Origin: Ligustrum vulgare
Lineage: Eukaryota; Streptophyta; Magnoliopsida; Lamiales; Oleaceae
Reading direction: 5' to 3'
Length of the DNA: 64,000 bases
Assembly: GCA_963555705.1 (NCBI GenBank)
Contig: OY743186.1
Coordinates: 37,063,241 to 37,127,240, forward strand
In this document: piece after piece, positions 12,654-24,800 of the stretch
Position numbering within the stretch: position 1 is the first letter of the stretch
Layout: the number at the start of each line of letters is the position of its first letter
Position numbers and translations under genes: made by a program
The notes under the pieces: model-generated
Databases searched by the model: none
Told to the model about the DNA's origin: nothing
What the model saw: only the letters and a program-made list of their open reading frames with translations

Positions 12654-14378
12654 GAATCGTGCTTTGACTTGTGAAATTTATATAATCATTCGAGAAATGG
12701 ACCGACTCAGTTTGGTCAAGACGTCAAGTCAGCAGGTTGCAGATCGTGATAAGTCAGATGTTTAAAGCTTGTTTGCTCTTATACAAAAATTTTCAACTTT
12801 CTCTCAAATTCAATTTTAACTACACATTTCTATGATACCCATCACTTTTCACACTTTTCAATTACTTTTCAACCAAATATTCCCTCAAAAACTCAAAATT
12901 TTCCAAAGTTTTTCAAAAAGTATCTATACCAAACAGGCTTTTAGTCTGTAACAGATTGTTGTTTCTAAATTTAAGCCATCATTTGTTATTAAACCATTTG
13001 ATGAACTTGTTTTTAAACAAGTTTATAAATATCAGATTTTCTCAAACCACTTTTTAACCATTTATTTCACCGAACAACTTTTCAACCGCATATTTTACCT
13101 TAAAAACATCATTCTTTGGTTTAAAAAAAAAAACTTTGTCCAAACAGAAACTATAATAATATATTATGCTCTTACAGATCTAATATTGCTACAGTAGCTC
13201 TAAGCTGATTGACAAATTTCCCTGGAATAGAATACCTGTATGCAATTACTACTACTAGCTAGCTTTTGTCATAACATGCTTGTCTTGTGTAGTCTCTATA
13301 TCAATTTCTCGCGACAGATCATTTTATTGTTTCACAGCAAATATTATCCAACGTATATTGTGATGGTATGTCCTCTTTAACAGGAGAGTTTGATAAATTA
13401 CCAAGATCAGCGACCTTGAGGATCCATCAGTCAAAGTTCGTTCTGCGAACCAGGAAGAAAATGACGGTAGAAGAAACGACGATTAATGATCATCCTGTAA
13501 CCAGTGTTTGTTATGTCAACTTTCTTAACATAGTACTTCATACGTACGATACCTAGTCAAATTCTAACCGCAGTAGGAAGAAGGGAATAGGACTCATTTA
13601 GATTTTCGGTGTTCTTGTTGACCCTTTCCTGTAATAGGGTTAATTTGTTGTAATCTCATTGAAGCGGGAAGTCTTCAATGTTGGGAATAGTCTTTTCAAG
13701 TTAGAAATTATTTAGTTAGCCATAGATTTGGATTACAGAAGCCCTTTGTATTAATGCTGTGTAGAATCTTGGTCAGGAGGTTTGACACTATAGCAGCATG
13801 AATGGGAAAGATGAATTTAGAGAGATAACCTTCTTAATGTTTTCCCTTGCTCTTACACTAAATGAATGAGAATGATCGTTTGACGTTAAGGATTCGATTT
13901 AGACATTTATTGCTAATTTTATGTTAAGCACTGTAGGGAAAATGAAGTCAATTATTTATTTTTATTTGATATAAATTTGTAAATGCCATCTAGAATGGGG
14001 GATAATTTCTAATACTCTAGTACTAAAAACCAGTACTACTGATCAGATCAATGGTTATGATAAGGGATTTAAAAAATCAATTAATTGAGCCACCTGTTGC
14101 GAGGGACAATCTATATGAAATGTTGGGTTTCATGAAATGTTCGATAAAACTACATAAAAATTGTAAATTAAATAAAATGTGATTAAAAATGGAATTTAGA
14201 CTAGCTTTTTAGCAAACAAATATTTCACAACATTAGAAATTGTTTATAAACAAACTGCTTAATTCTTCTAGAAACGATGTGTGAATTTTGTTTTATGTTT
14301 TAGTTCATCAAATTGTCAATGAAAAATAATACACAAAATCAAAATTGTAGGGAAAACACTGTAACAAAATTGCATAAT
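12654..14378. other. Convergent intergenic region/3' UTRs with two MITE remnants
   Basis: This is the space between the stop region of the nucleotidyltransferase gene and the stop of the helicase. 12815-12950 is an inverted relative of the 7431 MITE (ending CCAAACAGGCTTTT). 12975-13153 is related to the 53576 element (shared CAAACCACTTTTTA and TTGTCCAAACAGAAAC). Potential terminal exons lie at 13338-13393, and the 3' UTR probably extends to about 13.6-13.8 kb. No further gene is seen. Confidence 0.55.
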
Positions 14379-17300
14379 CTACCTAGAACGCAGTCCAGGG
14401 ATATTCCTAAGGCCCATTTTGCCAAGGACTAGCTTAGGTATGGCTGGAGGATTGTCCAGCCCCATGGTTCGACTGAACTCGTTAGCAAGCTCTACAAGTC
14501 TATACTTGTCTCGACCCACACTCTTGTTGGAATTGTAATATCCAAGCCAAGCCTGGTATGCCGCTTCTTTGTTCTTCATCTCTACATGGGATAATGCACG
14601 TTCGACCTATGCATACCACAAATATTTTGCCTTCAGATATCAGATTGTACATTACACGATACATGACTTCAGGAAAGTAAATGCGGCTTTTCAATTCTGC
14701 TTCTTGTAGAAGAGCTTCTCGACAGGTCAATTTTCTCTAAAAACTCTTCAAGCAGATGAACCATTCTCAAAATATTATTCAAAAGGGGTTTAAAAGCAAT
14801 TTCTTAATCTCCTTTTGACTTTAAAAAAACCTGCTAAATGGGCCCTTGATAGGGAAATTCTCAGATTAAAATATGATCATGCAAACTTTTGCATCGATCA
14901 GCTCATATTTACTGGAAAAGAACTCGACTAAACTATATGCATGGCCACATTTTGTTCAACACTCACCTTCTTACTCGTCTCTGGATCTACTAGCGGCTCG
15001 GGTGCCTTTGTCAATGGTAAGTCCTTGATAGCAGACAAAAAGAATTCTTCCCAAGGTGCCAACAACAATATGCCCTGTCCTTCTTTACCTTTACGTCCCG
15101 TTCTACCCAGTCGATGTATGTACTGCTGTCTATCAGCAGGCACCCCAATCTACAGCAGCAATAATAGTTATATCAATCAGAGGCTGGCCACACATGCATG
15201 GTACAGTTCTGTAGATAAAGTTCAACAAAATTGCAATGTAGCCCTTTTGTGCAATAGCTGGCTGAAAGATTTCACAACCATTAACATAAAATCCCATTAC
15301 ATTATCACACAAACACCTCAATTTTATTTTTTATTATTTTAGATATGTCAAGAGAACACAGGAGTAAGAGTTGGGGTAAAAAGGGATGAAGATAAATTCG
15401 CTCTTGAAGAAAATTCAAATAATACATATTTACCTGTACAACAAGAGTAACATCTGGATAATCCACTCCACGTGCAGATACATCAGATGTAACGAGAATG
15501 AGACCTTTTGACTTTCGGAATTCATCTGAAACTCTAGTTCGGTAACTTTGAGGTTTTCTGGAATGAATTTCCCGGACATTCATGTTAAGCTCATTAAGAA
15601 GTTCTGCAACAAGCCTTGTGACCATTGCAGTTGTGCAAAAAACAAGAATCTGTAGACCAGGACATAAGCGTGTGGGTCAAGTTGATAGAGAAATTTATTC
15701 CTCCAAGTAAAAAAAGAAAAACCAATAACAATAACCACTGACGCAGAAATGAGTCTCATCTAAAGATTACCATAAACATATTTAATGCTGGGATTTGAAC
15801 TATAATACCTTGTAATTAACATCATCAGCGACATGATCTTTCAGCAGAGAATAGACAATCGAAAAGTGCTTGTCCAGCGGAGCGACCAGATGCATCTGTC
15901 TGACCTGAAAGATTTTCAGGTCATGGGAAATAATATGTGAGCGTAACTAAAAATGAGAACCAAAAAGCAAATTATATCGAATACTGCAGTACCTTTGCAT
16001 GTGTCTCCTCACTTCCTTCCTGAACAGTATTGATGAATTCATGGTCTCTTTTCAAAGCAATATGGCAAATTTGACGAACCTGCAATACAAACAGTATTTT
16101 TATAATTTCAAAAATTTTACACAAGGTATTCCATCATAATATAATGGGAACTACCTCTTGTGGAATTGTGGCAGAAAATAAAAGTGTCTGACGCTGTTTT
16201 GGAACAGCGGCTATGATTTTCTCAATGTCTCTGCGGAACCCCATGTCTAATAGATGATCAGCTTCATCAAGGACTAAGACTTTGACACCCATCAGCCGAG
16301 TAGCAAATCCAGCTGTATTCTCAATATGGTCTTTTAGCCTTCCAGGTGTAGCCACAAGAATCTGAGTTTTTTATATGAAAATACATTTATTATTTAATAA
16401 GAAAATCAAGATACTCCGGGCGAGTATTATAGGTTATAAGCATGCAATATTCTGAATCTAATTCGTTCTGTGTCAGGGAAGGTGGGGATGAAGATTATAA
16501 AACTAAAAATAGATAGAAAGCAAAGAGTTTGAACTCAAATCATGCGTATCAAAACAAAAAAACGTTAATGAGAGCTTCTTGATCTGATTTTTAAATAAGA
16601 GGTCGTGTCGCAATGAGAATCCCAGTCTGTACTCTGCATCATTATATGTATATTTACCCATTACCAAGAAAACTCAAGCAATGATACCTGGCATGGGTTT
16701 GCTTGCATTCGTTTCTGTTCTAGAGTAAGCCTTGTGCCTCCTATAACAACTTGAACACCAATAGAAGGATGATACTTCAACAGGTTGTTGGCCTCTGCAG
16801 CAGCTTGACTTGCAAGCTCGCGAGTTGGGCAAATGACAAGAACAATAATTGGAGCTCGCTTTTGATCACGATCAACTGGTGGTAAATTTACAACAACTTC
16901 AATCGCAGGAAGCTGAAATAGAGATCTCAAACATAAGTATGATAAAAGATTCACCATGTCTATCATCGATCTAAACCTATCGACAATTTCTTTCTATTTT
17001 CTCCAATTCTCATTCCATAAATGTTTCTTGATAGAGGCTAAAACCAATAGAAAAGGAGATGGGAACACTTAGATTTATACATCCTCATAATTCAATAGTC
17101 CATAGCATATAAATACCCTTCCCTTCTTTTTTGTGTAGCTAACATACGATAGAAGACATTACAAATAGAGGATATCCAATGAGATGCAAAGACAATAGAT
17201 ATAAACACTATTGGAGTAATTTAAAAAGAAAGAATGCATCCTTCCCCAAATTTGGGATCTGCCGACAAAATACAAAATTCTCATGTCAAAAAGCACTAAT

Positions 17301-19577
17301 CATTATATAAAAGAAAAAATATCTTACCAAAAACGCTACTGTCTTTCCAGTGCCAGTTCTTGCCTTGGCCATCACATCCTTACCTAAAAAGACATAAATT
17401 ATACAAGTGTCAACGCTTGAACTTGACAAATCAAATTAATTCATAACAGAGGTGTGAAATTTAACAGTTCAGAAAGAGAAAAATGAGTTGTAAAAAAAAA
17501 AAAAAAAAAGAGGGGGGGGGGGGGGGGGGGGGTGTTGACTAAAGATGGCACAATTAAAGTGATAGTATATGCAATCTGCAATCTTCTACATCATCTCCTT
17601 TGAGACAATTTGAATGATGCGCAAGTCAAAACACCGGAATGACAAATCTAGAAGATGAACCTGGCAACTGTATGACAATTTCCATGCACATTGCTCTCTT
17701 TCATATCAAACCATTAGAAGTTACTTCATTATCCAAACAATCAATGAACTGGATAAAGTACAATCGGTACATATTTTCTCTTTTAAGCTTCTAGATTGTG
17801 CTCAGACCTTTCAGAATTATAGGAAGAGTTGCCTCCTGTACCACAGTCATCTTTTCATATCCGGCATCTTTAAGTCCTTTCAGCGACAACGGAGAGACGG
17901 AACATTGATCAAACCTGTGGGAGTAATCGTATTACTATTTAAGAAATCAATAGACAAGGATGAAGATTAAAATCCCTAAAAACTAAATGAACAAAGGAAA
18001 AGTAAACTGCATAAAGCTTAATGACCAAGCTTGAATGCAAAATTTACTCATTGTGTGTTCTATTAAAGTTTAAAGATGCATTTGAAGGATCCAAGAAAAG
18101 TATGCTAGATTGGCATCTCTTCAGCCAAATACTCTGTCATTAGTGTTGTCATCACAATGCTTTTAAACTAAATCAAATAAACCTTCCTTTGTGGCGATTG
18201 TAGATGGTTTATGCACACTACCAGTTCCACTCTCGCCGACAGTTGATTATTCGATCATATAATCAGTAAAAGACATCTACCGTCTGTCAAAAGTCAGAAC
18301 ATTCTCCACTTTTCTCATTTAATTAACATGCCCAAAAAGAGAAGATTAACTGATCAAATGCTAACATGTTACCTGCTTTCACTAAGATAAGTGTCACTTC
18401 CCCCGGATGAGCTTGGGGGTGATTGAGACAAAACTTTTTCCTTCTCAAACACGTCGTCAACAATATTGTCTTCCTCCTCACTTTCATCTTTACTTTCATC
18501 CTCATCCTCATCATCAACTTCATCACTATCAATCAACTCTTTGAAACTACTATAGCCCTCCACCTCTTCTCCCTCCTCCTCTTCCTCATCTGTAACCACC
18601 GATCCTCTTTGCGGTAGTCTCTTCCTTTCTCTCTGCATTCCCACAACACCACTTCTATCCTTACCATAACCCATTTCAGACCCTCTCGCACCTCTCCTTC
18701 TCTCTCCTGCAGTTTCATTCCCCTTTCCTATTTCTCGCCCCGGAAACCTCTCAACCGAACCCCAACCCTTTCCCCGGCTAGCCATACCGCCTTTCCTCTC
18801 ATTCTTTCTCTCCAATTCACTGCCAGGCTTCCCTTTCCTCCAGGGCTCGCCTGAATTGTGGGTTGCACCTCGCCTATCAAATGACCTACCTCCATTAAAA
18901 TCGCTTGAATTGCGGGTCTCGCCTCGCCTATCAAATGACCTACCTCCATTAAAATCGATTGAATCGCGGGTCTCACCTCGCCTATCAAATGACCTACCTC
19001 CATTAAAACTACTACGGTTCTCCAATCCACCACCATATCCTCCTCTACCCCTAGAAACTGGCTTCGCCAAACCACGGCCCCCACCACCACGCCCTCGTGG
19101 AAAATCAAACTCATCATTATCAACTTCGCTCTCTTTCCTTCTCTTTTCACCCCTCTCCCTACTCCCATATCCTCCATTATCACCACCACTATTCCCATCC
19201 ACATCACTGTCGCTGTACACCTGACTTTTCCTAAACGAGTTAGAACTCAACCCACTGACCCAGTCACTGAGTTCCGCCTCATCCTCAATCAAGCTCTTCT
19301 CAAGCCTAACCTCGTGGCCCGAACCCGAACCCGGTCTGGCCCGTCCGGAACGAACAGAAAATTTACGAACCCCAACCTGGGTTTTCATTATCCCCTTATC
19401 TAGGTAAGATGGTAAAAATGGCGGGTCCAAAAAACGGCACTTGAGTTTCCGTGGAAAGATTCGGGAGAAAACGGGCACAACGCGGCTAACAGGCAGGTCA
19501 TATTTCACGGTATATGAGGCGGATAGACGGGATACCGGGAGCAAACCGGTGCTCAATGAGAAAATTTTGACTGGCAT
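14379..19577 (-). CDS. DEAD-box ATP-dependent RNA helicase, RH31/RH26 type, 10 exons
   Basis: Exons in coding order: 19577-18373, 17914-17808, 17383-17328, 16912-16688, 16361-16155, 16079-15993, 15904-15809, 15649-15434, 15149-14967, 14606-14379. All borders are GT/AG and phases agree, giving 869 residues. Motifs: Q motif ([11 protein letters not shown] from 403), motif I ARTGTGKT (445-452), PTREL (485-489), GG (514-515), TPGR (536-539), DEAD (563-566), SAT (594-596), SDVSARGVD (716-724), HRLGRTGR (745-752). The C-terminus ([26 protein letters not shown]) is the hallmark of the plant RH25/26/31/33/48 subgroup (recalled). RNA unwinding is the family activity. The first ~80 residues are basic, hydroxylated and low in acid, compatible with an organelle transit peptide (inference). 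Residues ~85-400 are Gly/Arg/Glu-rich and probably disordered. The gene appears intact. Its 5' part is partly duplicated at 31.7 and 38.0 kb. Confidence 0.93.
17492..17532. repeat. A18-GA-G21 homopurine tract in helicase intron 2
   Basis: Eighteen A, then GA, then about 21 G. On the coding (minus) strand this is C21-TC-T18, a polypyrimidine tract about 110 bases upstream of the exon 3 acceptor. Length here is prone to slippage and sequencing error. Confidence 0.9.
18847..19012 (-). repeat. Three 57-bp tandem repeats in helicase exon 1
   Basis: Three in-frame units of 19 codons encode [13 protein letters not shown]/ATxxS-like repeats in the Gly/Arg-rich region before the helicase core. Near-identity at DNA level (TCGCCTATCAAATGACCTAC recurs unchanged) shows recent expansion. 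RG-rich repeats often bind RNA, but that is only inferred here. Confidence 0.9.
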
Positions 19578-19757
19578 GCTTTCTCTGAGAGAGAAAAATG
19601 GGTACAGGGTTTAAGCCTTTTTCCCTCTATCGAAATGGAGGGTTTAACGGGGGAGAGGGAAATGCGAGGGATAAGGGTATGCAATGCCTGGAAATTTCAC
19701 TATTGGTCCCAAATCTATTCGTATTATAGTAAATTGGTCCCCATGGCAAGTGCGTTA
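19578..19757 (-). promoter_or_regulatory. Proximal 5' flank of the helicase gene
   Basis: About 180 bases between the ATG and the first insertion. The same bases, about 90% alike by eye, occur at 38049-38220 in the tandem copy, so the ancestral promoter can be reconstructed by comparison. Everything further upstream has been displaced more than 10 kb by the nested elements. No clear TATA box is seen. Confidence 0.55.
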
Positions 19758-20166
19758 GAGGTGTAAAAAGTTTGGTTTGAACGATTTTTTTTTATAAATT
19801 TTCAAACAAAATCATTTTAAAATGTTTGACGTTTTTTCATCTCAAATCAAACCATTTAATTTTTCAAACCAAACCAAACTATTTTTTCAACTCAAACCAA
19901 ATCATTTATTAATTTTTCAAACCAAATCAAACTATTTTTTTCGATTTGTTGTGGGTTCAGATCACGGTTTACAAACAAAATTAAATTAATATATTTAGAC
20001 CGAGTTGACATAATTTTTTCAGCATCCTGCTGTCATGTTTTTTTATGACAAAAAAAAGTAATATGTTACCAACTTATCAGTCATTGGTTCAGACTATGAA
20101 AATTATATGGCATATAACAAACTATAGATCATTTACAACCACTAAAGTTCACGCCACAGCGAACTA
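19758..20166. mobile_element. hAT-like element, left fragment (split by the MULE)
   Basis: Begins AGGTGTAAAAAGTTTGGTTT and contains many CAAACCAAA words. The tandem copy at 38.22 kb lacks it ('GTAGGTGCGTAGTG' is continuous there), so this is an insertion. The matching right end is at 30118-30541. The flanking words TGCGTTAG and TGCGTAGG could be a diverged 8-bp target duplication. No coding capacity is visible. Confidence 0.5.
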
Positions 20167-20609
20167 GAGGAATTAGTGGCCAATAGCAGGATCCTCCGAC
20201 CCATTTTTCAAAATATCCTTTGACCCATTTGTAAGTTAAAAAAAAAAAAAAAGAGAAATAGATTTATTATTTACAAAGTCCAAAATATCCTTATAACTTA
20301 TTGAAAAGGGTCCGGCACCTCACCATTTGTATTGTTCGGTCCGGCGAAATTTCTCCTCTCCAGTCTCCATAGAATAGTTCGGTCGTTGCAAAGAAGAAGA
20401 AGACTCCGGATTGTTCAAGATTCAAAATTTAGACAAGGTTAGATTACATTTTTAGCTTTGATTCCTAGATTTATAGCTTGAAGTTTGAAATTTTTCTTAT
20501 GAAAATCGAGTTTTTTTGGGTTCATAGAAGAATTTTGCTTGATCCACCATTGTTGGAGCTTGAGATTTGTGAAGAAGATGAAGTAGGCGACGATTCCCGT
20601 TAACAAAAA

Positions 20610-20623
20610 GGTCCGGCCGGACC
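20610..20623. repeat. GGTCCGGCCGGACC palindrome, left flank of MULE
   Basis: Perfect 14-bp palindrome. A partial copy (GGTCCGGCC) follows at about 20636, and further GGTCCGGC words lie near 20310 and 20338. The same palindrome recurs three times in the right flank of the element. It stands out against surrounding DNA that is mostly A and T. Confidence 0.95.
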
Positions 20624-20671
20624 ATTTTTGAAAATGGTCCGGCCATTTTTGAAAATTAAATTTTAAATTTG

Positions 20672-21700
20672 TAAATAATTATTTTATTTTTAATATTATT
20701 CATTTATTACAAAAATAATTTCATTACTAAATATAATTAGAATTAACAAATGGCTAACTATGATTTCATAATTGTAACAAAAATTTAATAATTTCATAAT
20801 AATTAGAAGTAAGATACATAATTATAATTTCATAATGCAAATAAGAAATTTATTAATAGTATCAAAATAAATATAATTATAATAATTAAATATTGTTGAT
20901 AAAAAATTATTAATATTTTTCATAATAATTAGAAATAATAAATATGAACTATAATTTCATAAATGTAAAAATATATATTATAGTTTCATAACATTAATAA
21001 TTATAATTACACAACTTTAATAAATTAAAAAATAATACAATAATAATTAATATTGTTTATATATAAACCATAATAATAAAAATAATAATAATAAAGTTTT
21101 TGACGACATCTTTTGTTACATTATAAATAAATTATAAAATTCTAAATAATTTTTTTATTCTTAATATTATTTATATTTATTACAAAAAAAAAAAAATCAT
21201 TACTAAATATAATTAAAATTAACAAATGGCTAACTATGATTTCATAATTGTAACAAAAATTTAATAATTTCACAATGTTGGAAAATGTAATTATAATGTC
21301 ATAATTTGTTAATAATGATTACAAATAAGATATGTAATTACAATTTCATAATTTCTTAATAAAAATGAATTAATAATTTCACAATAATTAGAAATAAGAT
21401 ATGTAATTATAATTTCATCATGCAAATAAGAAATTTATTAATAATATCAAAATAAATATTAAATATAATTATAATAATTAAATATTGTTGATAAAAAATT
21501 ATTAATATTTTTCATAATAATTAGAAATAATAAATATGAACTATAATTTCATAAATGTAAAAATATATACAATAGTTTCATAACATTAATAATTATAATT
21601 ATAATTACACAACTTTAATAAAAAAATAATAATACAATAATAATTAATAATGTTTATATATAAACCATAATAATAAAAAATAATAATAATAAAGTTTTTC
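20672..21700. repeat. AT-rich tandem duplication (~0.5 kb x 2) in MULE left arm
   Basis: The block around CAAATGGCTAACTATGATTT (copy A about 20672-21140) recurs at about 21141-21700. The order of shared words is the same, including TTTATATATAAACCATAATA at the end of each. No coding signal. Related AT-rich words occur inverted at 28640-28860. Confidence 0.75.
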
Positions 21701-21703
21701 CTG

Positions 21704-21776
21704 TAATGTTTAATTTTCCTACTTGTTCATTTTTACGTGCGGTAGTTTACAATGTAGAATGGTTAAATATTGCGGC
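21704..21776 (+). promoter_or_regulatory. 5' leader of the ULP gene, inverted copy of the transposase leader
   Basis: This ~73-bp block (containing TACGTGCGGTAG and TTACAATGTAGAATGG) recurs as a near-identical inverted copy at 28571-28641. Each copy lies just upstream of the first ATG of its gene: 45 bases before 21821, and about 120 bases before the minus-strand start at 28453. It is therefore the best candidate for a shared promoter or transposase-binding segment. Confidence 0.6.
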
Positions 21777-21820
21777 ATACTTTTTTGAACTTTGATTTTA
21801 ACATTTGAAATTATTACAGA

Positions 21821-24800
21821 ATGGAGTATGCTATTGGTCTTGAACTGAGAGGGCTTCCGGCTAAAGTTTCCCAGTACAGGGAAAATGAATTCGACGAAGT
21901 TCTAAAGACTCTTGATGAGTATCATCAAGATATCTTGAAGCGATCATTCCTATGGCGATTCAAGGAATTGACCAATATGCAATTTTCGGCTCAGATTATA
22001 GATTCTCCGGTACTTCGACTTCTGAAGCCAGTAGACGGTGGTGCATATAGTTTTTGCTTCGGGGATGACAAGATAGTCACATTCTCGAGGTTTGAGTTTT
22101 CCCTCATCACGGGATTAAAGTGTGATCGCGAAACGAAAAAAACACCCGAATTACGTTCAAAATCGAGGCTTCATCTGAAATACTTTGAAGAACAAAGGGC
22201 CATTTACAGGGAGGAGCTCTTGAATACTATAAAGACTTGTCCCGATATGTTGGACAGATTGAAATTATGCATGGTCTATATTCTTGAGAGCTTCGTGAAG
22301 GGCAAGCAAGCGAAGAGTGGTATCGACTTATATGGTTTGGAACTTGTTGATGATATTGAAGCCTTCAACAACTATCCATGGGGGTCTATAATTTATGTCG
22401 ATACCGTTAACATATTTAAGAAAACTCATTCGATGCCCAAGGTGAATAAGGGCCCCCGGAAGTATGATGCGTACGGCTTCCCTTTTGCTCTGCAGGTAAT
22501 AATTTTAAACTTTTCATTTTGAATTAGTTTATTATGTTTTTCATCGTCATAATAATTGTAAGTTTCACAGATATGGGCATATGAGGTAATTCCCGCCTTA
22601 GGTGACAGGTGGGCAGTTAAGACGGGGACGCGATTTCCTCGGATGTTAAATTGGAGAGCAACGGAGACGCCAACTTCTAAGAAGCTTTCGACTATCCTCG
22701 ATGATCCTGAGGTGAGCGTTTAGAAATTATTATTAATGGAATATAATATTTGACACATGATTTATAAATTGTTTGAATGTTAATATATTAGCTCGAAGTC
22801 CTTCATGCGTTGACGACTTCGACCGTAGAGGAGGAGCAGGACTACATGCGTGGACTGGTATGTAATGTAATTTAAGATTGTTATTTGCCTTTTGGGTTAA
22901 ATAATTAATCTTCACTTTTGTTATATCTAGGATCAACGCAGTCCAGTACGAGACATGTCCCCGTCGCTCATGAGATCTCATTCACCGGGGGCATCTCGCG
23001 GACCTCTACGCTCCTCCACTCCTCCGGTATGTTCATGGATTCAATAAGCTATAATATTTTACTTGGGGTTAGTTTATTTCCTATTATATTATTTGGAGTT
23101 TATAATTTGAATTTGATATGTTTTTGAGTTGAGAATTATTTTTGGAGTAGTCGGTGATATGGGAGTATTATTGAGTTGTGGTTGGTGTTTTGAATTGTCG
23201 TGGTTGAATGTTTTTGCTTTATTATGACATTTTGATGTCCCTTTATAGGGTGGCTAAGTCCAATTTTAAGGGGAGACTCTGTCGAAATTTCTGTAGAATC
23301 TTAAATAAACAATATTCGACATTTAATTTTCACTTTTGTTATATCTAGGATCAAAGCAGTCCAATACGAGACATGTCCCCTCCGCTCATGAGATCTCATT
23401 CACCAGGGGCATCTCGCAGACCTTTACGCACCCCCACTCCCCCGGTATGTTAATGGATTCAGTTTTCAATAAACAATAGTATTTTAATGATCACATTTAC
23501 ATGTTATAATATTTGAGTTAAATAATCAATTGTCATTTTTGTTTTCAGCGCCCAGTACCTCACATTGATGATTTGTTTGAGCGTCTGGTGGGGGTCATTC
23601 GTGATGAGATGCATGCCCTTGGGGATGAGCTCAGAGGTAAGGTCGACGCCCTCGAAGTGAAGGTCGACGCCCTCGGAGGTAAGGTCGACGCCCTCAGAGG
23701 TAAGGTCGACGCCCTCGGGGATGAGCTCCGAGGTGGGCATGGAGCTTCATATATGATGCCAGAGCATGATGAGCTGGATGATATGATAGCTCGGATGACG
23801 GAGCAAGATTTTTACGGGGTGCCGACTGAGGGGGTGCCTCGAGTGGAGGAGGAGGTGCCTCGGGGGGCGACGGAGGAGGAGGTGCCTCGGGAGGCGGAGG
23901 AGGAGGGGCTTCGGGTGGAGGAGGTGGTGCCTCGGGTGGAGGAGGAGGTACCTCGGGGGGTAACGGAGGAGGAGGTGCCTCGGGAGGCGGAGGAGGAGGG
24001 GCTTCGGGTGGAGGAGGTGGTGCCTCGGGGGGCGGAGGAGGAGGTTACTCGGGGGGCGGAGGAGGTGGTGCCTCAGGGGGCAGAGGAGGAGGTGCCTCGG
24101 GTGGAGGAGGAGGAGGTGCCTCGGGTGGGGGGGGAGGAGGTGCATCGGGAGGCGGAGGAGGAGGAGGTGCCTCAGGTGTCGGAGGTGCTGGAGGATGAGT
24201 CGACTGAGCGGCTGACGGATATGGTCGAGAAGAGGGGATGGAAACGTACTGTAGAGGTGAAGGAGCATATTATAAGTAAGAGGACAAGACAACCCTCACA
24301 GCATGTTCTTTCTCCCTTCACGGCCGAGGCGAAGAAGAGGGCATTCGTGGACGGCACTTATGTCAACTTATTCCGCGAAGTCGATCCGGCGAAGCAAAAG
24401 GTGTTCGATATGTGGTACTCTCAACTTAAGTCGAAGTAAGTTTGTTATGTTTTTGTTTATTTATTTCTTAACTGTTAAAATGATTATATATGAATCTCTA
24501 ATTATTTATTCATTCAGGTTTCGCTTCGCCATTGGGAAGACAACAATATCGGATGCTAAAGATTGGTTCGCAATAGTCCTCAGAAGCGGAGCTTGGCTTG
24601 CCGACGATGTGAGTGCTAATCGTAATTATGTGAATTCACTATATTATTTGTTGATTAAATAATATTTAATTCACTTATATTTTATGTTGTAGCATGTTGA
24701 TCTTGCGATGGAGTTGCTGCGCGATCGGGCTAGTAGGTACCCGAAATCGTTCGGCTTTCCTGGGCGAGTGATCTTGTGTTGCGGCTTTAAAAACGCTGTC

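Noticed and set aside
18728..19224. ORFs in other frames overlapping helicase exon 1
   Set aside because: They shadow the repeat-rich exon. Only the 402-codon frame connects by phase to the DEAD-box exons.
23747..24292. 181-codon antisense ORF rich in Leu, Arg and His
   Set aside because: It is the reverse strand of the coding minisatellite in ULP exon 6.
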